A DNA stretch of 64,000 nucleotides from Candidatus Latescibacterota bacterium (GTDB lineage: Bacteria > Latescibacterota > UBA2968 > UBA8231). Below the pieces are notes generated by a model that was given only the letters and a program-made list of their open reading frames with translations, made no database searches and was not told the origin of the DNA. The number at the start of each line of letters is the position of its first letter. Positions within the stretch are counted from its first letter, which is position 1. Positions 57,472 through 64,000 of the stretch are shown here, one piece after another. A program made the position numbers and the translations under genes. Location: NCBI GenBank assembly GCA_022820485.1, contig JAJEFJ010000021.1:62001-126000 (forward strand), in the 5' to 3' direction.

Positions 57472-58193
57472 ACGCAACCCCAGCCCTCGCCGCAACCGAC
57501 GTCTGCAAGCACTTCGCCCTCGGCGACCAGACCGTCGAAGTGCTGCGCGGCGTCTCACTGTGCGCCGAGAAGGGCCAGTCCCTAGCGCTTATCGGTCCAT
57601 CCGGCTCGGGCAAGAGCACCTTGCTACACCTGCTCGGCACCCTCGAACCCCCAACCTCCGGCCAAATCGCCATCAGCGGCCAAGACCCACTTACTCTTCC
57701 CGAACCCCAACTCGCCCGCTTCCGCAACCAGCACATCGGCTTCGTCTTCCAAAACCACCACCTGCTGCCCCAGTACTCGGCCCTCGAAAACGCCCTAATA
57801 CCCACCCTCGCCTTTCCTTCGGCTAAGCTCAGGCGTTCGGCGAGCTCAGCCGAGCCGTCGAAGCCCCAAGCCGACCGACGCGAGCGCGCCCGCGACCTCT
57901 TAACCGCCGTCGGTCTAGCAGAACGCCTGCACCACCGCCCCGCTGAACTGTCCGGCGGCGAGTGCCAGCGCGTGGCCGTGGCGCGCGCCTTGATCAATCA
58001 ACCCGGTCTCTTGCTCTGCGACGAGCCTACCGGCAGCCTCGACCGCCAGACAGCCGACACCGTTGCCGACCTACTCTTCGCACTCCACCGCGCCGAACAA
58101 GCCGCCCTCGTCATCGCAACCCACGACCTCGAGCTAGCGGCGCGCTGCGACCGCCGCCTTCATCTGCGCGAGGGGACGTGCGTCGAAGCCTGA
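57468..58193 (+). CDS. LolD-like ABC transporter ATPase with inserted repeat
   Basis: A 241-residue ATPase of the LolD/MacB type. Walker A GPSGSGKST is at 43-51. FVFQNHHLLPQYSALENALIPTLAF leads into the insert. The signature LSGGECQRVAVARAL, Walker B LLLCDEPTGSLD and the H-loop VIATHDLE follow. Residues 117-133 (PSAKLRRSASSAEPSKP) are encoded by the 50-bp palindromic element and split a normally continuous helix region before RRERARDLLTAVGL. All catalytic motifs are kept, so the protein is probably functional. It overlaps the permease gene by 16 nt. Confidence 0.9.
   Translation: MNATPALAATDVCKHFALGDQTVEVLRGVSLCAEKGQSLALIGPSGSGKSTLLHLLGTLEPPTSGQIAISGQDPLTLPEPQLARFRNQHIGFVFQNHHLLPQYSALENALIPTLAFPSAKLRRSASSAEPSKPQADRRERARDLLTAVGLAERLHHRPAELSGGECQRVAVARALINQPGLLLCDEPTGSLDRQTADTVADLLFALHRAEQAALVIATHDLELAARCDRRLHLREGTCVEA
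57816..57865 (+). repeat. 50-bp palindromic in-frame repeat, copy 2
   Basis: This copy differs from 4332-4381 by one base (GGCTAAGCTC versus GGCTGAGCTC, giving Lys in place of Glu). Its position is visibly an insertion, since related LolD proteins run directly from the LIPTLAF region to ERARELL. It keeps the reading frame and the same orientation as in the sulfatase-like gene. Confidence 0.87.
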
Positions 58194-61100
58194 TCTACTA
58201 CTGGCGGGTTCACCTAGGGCTACTGCTGGGGACCGCTGTCGCCACAACCGCCCTGACTGGCGCACTCCTAGTCGGCGACTCCATGCGCGGCAGCCTGCGC
58301 GATTTGGCTTTAGAGCGCCTAGGTCAGATCGATTACGCACTGCTCGCCGCGCACTTCTTCCGCAGCGACTTGACCACCGAACTACCTATAGGCCATGCAC
58401 CTGTCATCCTCCTCAACGGCAGCGCCCGCCACACCAAAACCCAAGCGCTCGCCGCTGGCGTGCAGATCCAAGGCATCGACGTCCGCTTCACCGCGCTCTT
58501 TCCCGAGGGCGGCCCCACCTTGCGCGACGCGCTCAAACCAACACCCGGCCAGCCGTTTCCCGCACTCGTCGTCAGTGCCTCACTGCAACGCGCCCTCGGC
58601 CTTGAACTAGGCGACGCGGTCCTGCTCTCGCTGGAGCGCCCCAGCCCAACCTACCGCGAATCCCTCTTTGGCCGCCGCGCCACCGACGATCTCGTCACCA
58701 CTCTGCGCGTGGTGCTCACCGGCGTCTTGCCCGACAGCGGGGCGGGGCGCTTCGGCCTGCGACCGCACCAGCATCTGCCGCTCAACGCATACCTCGACCT
58801 CCAAGTCCTCCAGCGCACTCTCGACCAACAAGACCGCGTCAACGCCCTACTCATCGCCGCGCCCAACAGTCAACACCAAGACCTGCAACGCGCTCTCGCC
58901 CAGCATGTTACTCTCGCCGACCTCAAGCTGGACCTCACGCCACACTCCAACCACATCGAACTCACCAGCACCCGCTTTATCCTCGACGATTCAATTCGCA
59001 CCGCCGCCGTGGCCAGCGCCGCCGCCCTACACCTCAAAACCGCAACCTTCTCGACCTATCTGGCCAACGCTATTGAGGGCAATGGTCGCCAAGTCCCCTA
59101 CTCCACCATTACCGCTCTCGACGACCCCACCGGCCTCTACCTTGCAGACGGACGGCCCGCGCCGCCCCTCGCTGACGACGCCCTCTACCTCGACGCTTGG
59201 ACGGCCCAGGAATTAGCCGCAGCTCCCGGCGACTCGATCTCCCTAACTTATTACGTCGTCGGCCCGCGCCATGAACTTCGGACCGAGCAAGCCCACTTCC
59301 GCCTCCAAGGGATTGTGCAGATGCGCGGCTTGGCCATTGACCCGACCCTGACGCCTGCCTATCCGGGATTGCAGGAAGAAGGCGATATGGCCGCCTGGGA
59401 TGCGCCCTTCCCCATCGACATGGGGCAAATCCGCCCGCAGGACGAAGCCTACTGGGACCAGTACGGGGCCGCGCCCAAAGCCTTCGTCGCCGCCCATACA
59501 GGCCAGCGCCTCTGGCACAGCCGCCACGGCGCACTAACAGCCATCCGCTTCTATCCACCCTCGTCCACTCGCTACCAGCCAACGAGCAGTGAGCTTGTCG
59601 AACTGCGGACCGCCATTCGCCAACATCTGTTGGATCGCCTGTCTCCGACGGCGACCGGCTTCTCCCTGCGTCCCGTCCGCCAAGAAGCCCTGCGGGCCGC
59701 AACCGGGGCCACGGACTTCAGCGGCCTTTTTATCGGCTTCAGCCTCTTCCTCATAGCCGCGGCCGCATTACTGGTAGTATTGCTGTGCAAGTTCGGCCTC
59801 GAACAACGCGCCCGCGAAGCAGGGCTGCTGCTCGCCACCGGCTACCCGCTCGCCGCCGTAGGCCGACGCTTCTTAGGCGAGGGCATCGCCTTGGCCGCGC
59901 TGGGCGCACTACTCGGCTTAGTCGGCGCTCCCCTCTACGCCTATCTAATGCTGGTCGGCTTGCACACTTTGTGGTTGGAGGCTATCGGCACGCCCTTTCT
60001 CTCCCTCCACGTTAGCTGGTTAAGCTTAGGAGTGGGCTATCTATCCACCCTGCTACTAGTCTCGCTGGCGCTGTGGCGCACCGTGCAGCGCTTCCACCGG
60101 CTGTCCGTCCACGCCCTGCTCGCCGGTGCCCTCGACACAGCACCGCGTCTCCCGCGCCGTCGCAGCGCCGTCCTCGCCGCGCTCGGTTTGGTCATAGCCC
60201 TCACCTTGAGCGTTCTCGCCGGTATGGCCGACGCAACCACGGCCGCCGCGCTTTTCTTAGGCAGCGGCACCGCGGCCCTGTTGGCGCTATTGGCCCTGTT
60301 CGCAGTATGGTTGCGCGCTCCAACAGCGGGTCGCCTCAACTCCAACCTCGGCCTAGGTCTCCTCAACAGCACCCGCAAACCAAGCCGCAGCACCCTCTGC
60401 ACATCCCTCGTCGCCTGCGCCACCTTCGTCATCGTCGCCGCTGGAGCGCACCGACAGGTCGAGTGGGCAGACGATCCGGGCACGGGCGGTTTCGCACTCG
60501 TCGCCGAGGCAGAAATTCCCCTGCACCAAGACCTCAACAGCGCGGACGGTCGCTTTGAATTGGGACTATCAACAGACTTGGGCACCGCGCACTTTTTTCC
60601 CTTCCGCGTCCTGCCCGGTGACGACGTGAGCTGTCTCAACCTCTACATACCCCAAACCCCGCGCGTCCTCGGCGCCCCGGACGAGTTCATCCAACGCGGC
60701 GGCTTGGCCTTCCGACAGACGCTCCCCCTAACGCCAGACGAGCGCGCCAATCCCTGGCAATTGCTCCAGCGCGATTTGGGACCGGGCATCATCCCGGCCA
60801 TCGGCGACTTTAATTCAGCGCAGTGGATTTTGCACAAACGTCTGGGCGACGACATCCCGATTGCGGAGGGTGTGGCCGTACGATTAGTCGGCCTGTTGGA
60901 CGGTAGTCTGTTCCAGAGCGAGTTGCTCATTGCCGAGGATCGCTTCGCCGCGCACTTTCCCGAGCGCGAAGGCTACGGCTACTTCCTAGTCGAAACGGCA
61001 CAACCAGCCGCCGTCGCCACCGCGCTTGAAAAGGGACTAGCAGCCTACGGCCTCGACGCCACCCTGAGTGCCGAGCGCCTCCGAGGCTTTCGCGCCGTCG

Positions 61101-61483
61101 AAAACACGTACCTAGCAACCTTTCAGACGCTGGGCTTGCTCGGGCTGCTCTTGGGTACTCTGGGTTTGGGAATTCTCATCCTGCGCAACGTCCTCGAGCG
61201 CAGTGGCGAGTTGGCGGCCTTGAGCGCCTGTGGCTTTCGCCGCGCCCGCCTAGGGGCAATGCTGCTCTACGAACACGGCTTTCTCTTGCTCGCGGGCGAG
61301 GGGATAGGCAGCGTCGCCGCCCTCATCGCCGTGGCCCCCCGCCTCTTCGATCCTACCCCCTTGCCTTGGGCCTCACTGAGCGTCTCGCTCGGCTTGGTCT
61401 TCGCCGCTGGCCTGTTGGCGTGTGCTGTCGCCAGTCACTCGGCCCTGCGCCGCCCCCTGCTAGCAGCCCTGAAGGCCGAATAG
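58178..61483 (+). CDS. FtsX-like ABC transporter permease
   Basis: An 1101-residue permease starting with GTG 58178 (GAGGGG ahead), inside the ATPase gene by 16 nt. One helix lies near the N terminus (LGLLLGTAVATTALTGALLVG), followed by a large periplasmic part (about 30-490). A group of FtsX-type helices follows (for example FSLFLIAAAALLVVLLCKFGLEQRAREAGLLLATG). After a second periplasmic part, a final set lies near the end (LGLLGLLLGTLGLGILILRNVLERSGELAAL). This double-size layout is that of LolCE- or MacB-like systems handling lipoproteins or lipids. Partner ATPase is the LolD-like gene. Confidence 0.88.
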   Translation: MRRSLIYYWRVHLGLLLGTAVATTALTGALLVGDSMRGSLRDLALERLGQIDYALLAAHFFRSDLTTELPIGHAPVILLNGSARHTKTQALAAGVQIQGIDVRFTALFPEGGPTLRDALKPTPGQPFPALVVSASLQRALGLELGDAVLLSLERPSPTYRESLFGRRATDDLVTTLRVVLTGVLPDSGAGRFGLRPHQHLPLNAYLDLQVLQRTLDQQDRVNALLIAAPNSQHQDLQRALAQHVTLADLKLDLTPHSNHIELTSTRFILDDSIRTAAVASAAALHLKTATFSTYLANAIEGNGRQVPYSTITALDDPTGLYLADGRPAPPLADDALYLDAWTAQELAAAPGDSISLTYYVVGPRHELRTEQAHFRLQGIVQMRGLAIDPTLTPAYPGLQEEGDMAAWDAPFPIDMGQIRPQDEAYWDQYGAAPKAFVAAHTGQRLWHSRHGALTAIRFYPPSSTRYQPTSSELVELRTAIRQHLLDRLSPTATGFSLRPVRQEALRAATGATDFSGLFIGFSLFLIAAAALLVVLLCKFGLEQRAREAGLLLATGYPLAAVGRRFLGEGIALAALGALLGLVGAPLYAYLMLVGLHTLWLEAIGTPFLSLHVSWLSLGVGYLSTLLLVSLALWRTVQRFHRLSVHALLAGALDTAPRLPRRRSAVLAALGLVIALTLSVLAGMADATTAAALFLGSGTAALLALLALFAVWLRAPTAGRLNSNLGLGLLNSTRKPSRSTLCTSLVACATFVIVAAGAHRQVEWADDPGTGGFALVAEAEIPLHQDLNSADGRFELGLSTDLGTAHFFPFRVLPGDDVSCLNLYIPQTPRVLGAPDEFIQRGGLAFRQTLPLTPDERANPWQLLQRDLGPGIIPAIGDFNSAQWILHKRLGDDIPIAEGVAVRLVGLLDGSLFQSELLIAEDRFAAHFPEREGYGYFLVETAQPAAVATALEKGLAAYGLDATLSAERLRGFRAVENTYLATFQTLGLLGLLLGTLGLGILILRNVLERSGELAALSACGFRRARLGAMLLYEHGFLLLAGEGIGSVAALIAVAPRLFDPTPLPWASLSVSLGLVFAAGLLACAVASHSALRRPLLAALKAE

Positions 61484-61485
61484 AC

Positions 61486-61515
61486 GTAGGGGGCGGTTTG
61501 CAAACCGCCCCCTAC
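61486..61515. terminator. Perfect 30-bp palindrome between convergent genes
   Basis: GTAGGGGGCGGTTTG (61486-61500) is followed at once by its exact complement CAAACCGCCCCCTAC. It overlaps the stop of the minus-strand propeller gene and lies 3 nt after the permease stop. It would work as a bidirectional terminator. Palindromes with GTAGGGG...CCCCTAC ends are spread in many genomes, so it may also be an interspersed element; 36362-36379 is a smaller relative. Confidence 0.7.
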
Positions 61516-62792
61516 TGGCCAATGCAGTACAGGTGCGACTCCGTCCGCAGAAAAATCCGCCCCCCGGCGATGGCCAGCGACGACAGCGTATAGGCCCCGT
61601 CGAGTTCATTCGTCGCCAGCACCTTGTACTCTGGTCCGGCCTGCAGTACGGTCGTCACCGCATTTTCATTGACCACGTAGAGCTTGCCGTCGGCTAGGAC
61701 CAGCGAAGAGCTGACCGTCCCTTGGGCCGTGCGCTCCGGCCCCCACACCACCCCACCCGTCTTGGCGTCGAGGCAGGTGGCTCGCCCGCGATCATCGACC
61801 ATGTAGAAATAGCTACCATCGGTAACAGCCGAAGGCACATCTGGTCCGCCCGCCCCCGTCCACTTCCACGCCAAGTGACTCTCGCTAATGTCCCCCGTAC
61901 CACCGGCGCGGAACGCTAGCACCGGATTGCGGCGACTGGTCGCGTACACCATCCCGGCAACCGCTACCGGCGACCCGACCACCCGGTAATTCCGCTCCTT
62001 GCCCGGATTCAAGCCGCCTGCCCGCCACACCTCTTCGCCGGTAGCTGGATCATGGCCGGTGATGTAGTCGCCGCCGGAGACGACGATTTGCGTCTGGCCG
62101 TTGTGCTCGAGTACCACAGGCGTGGTATAGGCATCCGGCGACTCGCCCGGCGCGTCGGTTGGCCGCTCCTGCCACCACGCAACCTCGCCAGTAGCCGCAT
62201 CAAAGGCGATCAGGTAGGAAGGATCGTCCGTGTTCATCCCATGCAGGACCTCGACAAAGAGCTTGCCGTCGTAGAGCAAGGGCGAGGACGCGTAGCCCCA
62301 CATCAGGCCGAAGTCGCCGTGCTTGGCCTGCAAGTCGTAGTGCCACAGTTCCTCACCCTCCATGTCAAAGGCCCGGATCATCCCCGTGCCCGTAACGGCC
62401 AGCACGCGCTCGCCGTCCGTGACCGGCGAAGGCGAAGTGTTGTTGTGCTTGCGCCAATAGGCATTGCCCTCGTCGAGCGTGCGCTGCCACAACACGCTGC
62501 CATCGGCCGTTGACAAGCAGCCCAAAAGCAGTTTTTCGCCGCCCTGGATCTCCTCGCCCGTATTGGGCGACGTCAAAAAGACTCGCTCGCCCCACACCAC
62601 CGGCGTACTCCCGCTCCAAGAGGGCAGCTTCCTACTCCAGACCACATTCTCGCTCGTACTCCAAGTCGTCGGCAGGTCCACGGCCTCGCTGACGCCGTTG
62701 TGATTGGGACCGCGCCACTGGGGCCAGTACTCTTCAGCACCGGCGCGCAAGGCGGCCAAAAGCAGCAGTGAGACGATTGCGTAATCTTTCAT
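61512..62792 (-). CDS. Exported PQQ-like beta-propeller
   Basis: A 426-residue propeller with signal peptide (YAIVSLLLLAALRAGA) and the family opener EYWPQWRGPNHNGVSEAVDLPTTWS. Blades include GSVLWQRTLDEGNAYW, GEELWHYDLQAKHGDFGLMWG and GKLYVVNENAVTTVLQAGPEY. It is the seventh complete propeller gene of the window and stands alone on the minus strand. Periplasmic or outer-membrane. Its stop lies inside the palindrome at 61486-61515. Confidence 0.87.
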   Translation of the reverse strand: MKDYAIVSLLLLAALRAGAEEYWPQWRGPNHNGVSEAVDLPTTWSTSENVVWSRKLPSWSGSTPVVWGERVFLTSPNTGEEIQGGEKLLLGCLSTADGSVLWQRTLDEGNAYWRKHNNTSPSPVTDGERVLAVTGTGMIRAFDMEGEELWHYDLQAKHGDFGLMWGYASSPLLYDGKLFVEVLHGMNTDDPSYLIAFDAATGEVAWWQERPTDAPGESPDAYTTPVVLEHNGQTQIVVSGGDYITGHDPATGEEVWRAGGLNPGKERNYRVVGSPVAVAGMVYATSRRNPVLAFRAGGTGDISESHLAWKWTGAGGPDVPSAVTDGSYFYMVDDRGRATCLDAKTGGVVWGPERTAQGTVSSSLVLADGKLYVVNENAVTTVLQAGPEYKVLATNELDGAYTLSSLAIAGGRIFLRTESHLYCIGQ

Positions 62793-62839
62793 GGTTTGCT
62801 CCTATCCATTTTCAGCAAAACTGCATTACAAGCCGTCAA

Positions 62840-62868
62840 TTGACAAGCATCTCCAGCGACCATTGTAT
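62840..62868 (+). promoter_or_regulatory. Promoter of the small antitoxin-like gene
   Basis: TTGACA at 62840-62845 and TTGTAT at 62863-62868, spaced by 17 nt. The surrounding GCCGTCAATTGACAAGCATC is almost the same as at 14368-14387. The promoter reads towards the small gene at 62928. Confidence 0.42.
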
Positions 62869-62927
62869 TAACTAGCGGCAGTGGCTAGCGCATACCCTGC
62901 CCTCACCGATCAACATGAGGAAAGCCA

Positions 62928-63110
62928 ATGGCCAAGAACAAGCCATATATGGACCTCGATTCCGATGACGATCTGCCGGATCTCACCGTCCCGGAATGGC
63001 AAGAGAAACTTGCCCGCGTCCCGATTCAGCGAGGCGATGCAGCACCAGCAAGCGGGCAAGCAGAAAACGCCCCTCGCATGTCAGATCGTAACACTCAGGC
63101 CGATCAATAA
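62928..63110 (+). CDS. Small antitoxin-like protein, probably truncated
   Basis: A 60-residue frame with GAGGAAA before its ATG. The first 36 residues (MAKNKPYMDLDSDDDLPDLTV, then PEWQEKLARVPIQRG) resemble the acidic N terminus of BrnA/CopG-type antitoxins. The expected DNA-binding ribbon is missing. Another frame just after it reads GKQKTPLACQIVTLRP, which might be the continuation, so a frameshift is possible. No toxin follows: the next gene is convergent. Confidence 0.42.
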   Translation: MAKNKPYMDLDSDDDLPDLTVPEWQEKLARVPIQRGDAAPASGQAENAPRMSDRNTQADQ

Positions 63111-63141
63111 CGTCCATAGGGGCCACAAAATATCTCGCAGC

Positions 63142-64000
63142 TCAGTAGTAGCCCTTTATTCGCCGCAGCTTGTTGGCCTTCCCGATAAGTCCAAGGTCGG
63201 GCCAATCCGCTCTATTGGCCGGCAAGTGTATCTGAGAATCCAAGTAACCACGCAGATCGTCAAGGCCGCCTTCAAGTCGCTGGATTTTTAATTCATCTAC
63301 TTTCTGTTCATTGAGCCGCATATAGTATCTTGCATCGAGATAAATCAAGCTGTTGTCATAAGCTCGGTGTATGGTTGGAGACAGCGCTATGCCATTAGAA
63401 ACATCATCTGTCCCTTGGGCCTTTACTGGTACAATATGAGCGGCATCGACGAGATTGAGTTGCGCTCTCGTCACCGCACAGCGGTTACCATAAGCATCCA
63501 TAACTTGCCGACGAAAACTCGACTCGCGCACATAGCGACTTACCGATTCGACTATTCTTTGCCGCTCTTTCGCCAGCTTCACCATTTCTTGCGGCCTTAT
63601 TTCCTCCAGCTGAGCGGCCTTTAGCAAGAGGGTGCATGTCGAAATATCCCCTCCGTGCTGGTGCAGAGAGACAGCATTAAACATATAATTCAGGAATTGA
63701 TCGGGACGAATCCCAACGGCTATTTCTTGGTTATCTTTTCGGGAAAAGGCGAGGCCGTCACCAATAGCCGTATAAATAGCCTCGATATCGACCTGAACAG
63801 AAGGCGATCCCACTGTGAATATGCGATGTTGCTCTATATCAAAGACCGCAAACATATCCTTCTCAGCGTGATACCCCATCAAAACAGTATGGCCGTTTTG
63901 ATTGATTGACAGTGGAGAGGAAACCGTGGTCATCTGAACTCTGTATTCGTTCGGTAAAGATGGCCGACCGCCAGGGGTCAGCGTCCATATATAGACCCAA
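63142..64000 (-). CDS. HNH restriction endonuclease-like protein (5' end missing)
   Basis: The frame stays open to the last base of the window, so the gene starts outside. An ATG at 63933 exists, but upstream residues (WTLTPGGRPSLPNEYRVQM) continue the same protein. The C-terminal HNH domain is clear: CAVTRAQLNLVDAAHIVPVKAQGTDD, followed by SNGIALSPTIHRAYD. The N-terminal part (HTVLMGYHAEKDMFAVFDIEQHR) is a recognition-type domain of uncharacterised restriction-like proteins. It is likely a modification-dependent nuclease. No methyltransferase is visible beside it. Confidence 0.82.
   Translation of the reverse strand, partial: WVYIWTLTPGGRPSLPNEYRVQMTTVSSPLSINQNGHTVLMGYHAEKDMFAVFDIEQHRIFTVGSPSVQVDIEAIYTAIGDGLAFSRKDNQEIAVGIRPDQFLNYMFNAVSLHQHGGDISTCTLLLKAAQLEEIRPQEMVKLAKERQRIVESVSRYVRESSFRRQVMDAYGNRCAVTRAQLNLVDAAHIVPVKAQGTDDVSNGIALSPTIHRAYDNSLIYLDARYYMRLNEQKVDELKIQRLEGGLDDLRGYLDSQIHLPANRADWPDLGLIGKANKLRRIKGYY

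Noticed and set aside
57962-58177. Longer N terminus for the FtsX-like permease
   Set aside because: It lies inside the ATPase gene in another frame and is rich in Arg and Pro, typical of non-coding frames. GTG at 58178 has a ribosome site.

Overview
This 64-kb window comes from a GC-rich, Gram-negative bacterium. Two TonB-dependent outer-membrane receptors, a LolD-like ABC system and several exported beta-propellers show an outer membrane. The mix of PQQ-like propellers, phytanoyl-CoA-dioxygenase-like enzymes, a DUF362 protein, a DUF6785 membrane protein and an enolase-superfamily dehydratase resembles uncultivated marine or sponge-associated lineages such as Latescibacterota or Poribacteria. 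That placement is inference from gene content. No rRNA, tRNA or CRISPR array was seen.

Layout. (1) 1-490: the 3' end of an arylsulfotransferase-like gene and a small membrane protein. (2) 487-10907, minus strand: a long operon-like run of two PhyH proteins, an enolase-superfamily enzyme, a DapA-like aldolase, a membrane phosphoethanolamine-transferase-like protein, a DUF6785 protein, a BrnA-type antitoxin and a nucleotidyltransferase. A GmrSD restriction gene sits exactly between two of these genes. (3) 11022-12880: an AT-rich ATPase plus TOPRIM pair resembling PARIS or split-OLD defence. (4) 13111-19084: a DUF362 protein, then a coupled operon of two propellers and an adenylate-forming enzyme. 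(5) 19202-30369: a defence island. It holds a four-gene methyltransferase/HD/ORC-ATPase/unknown-protein operon, an IS remnant, a restriction-modification system that includes a ferredoxin-domain protein, a stray propeller fragment, an AbiEi antitoxin without its toxin, and a VapB antitoxin with a 12-codon VapC stub. (6) 30379-38229: a TonB receptor, an ALDH/Fe-ADH pair, a UPF0175 protein, a DUF3800 gene behind a likely structured RNA, and an ABC exporter. (7) 38426-52247: an eleven-gene, mostly 4-nt-overlapping operon. It encodes four propellers, a radical-SAM enzyme, a TonB receptor, a PaaK-like ligase, a halogenase-like flavoenzyme, DUF3311 plus a sodium/solute symporter, and a glycosyltransferase. 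(8) 52248-54460: an AAA_14/DUF4143 ATPase and a HigBA module, interleaved with copies of the glycosyltransferase 3' end. (9) 54461-61483: a LysR regulator divergent from an adenylosuccinate-synthetase-like gene, then a thioesterase and a LolD/FtsX-type ABC system. (10) 61486-64000: a palindromic terminator, another propeller, a small antitoxin-like gene and an HNH nuclease that runs off the window.

Three themes stand out. First, defence genes are stacked, and one four-gene set matches no system I can name. Second, antitoxins repeatedly survive without toxins. Third, a 50-bp palindromic element lies in frame inside two unrelated genes, adding a 17-residue peptide to each. The 14-kb operon may encode an undescribed uptake and tailoring pathway linked to quinone-type or exported propeller proteins.
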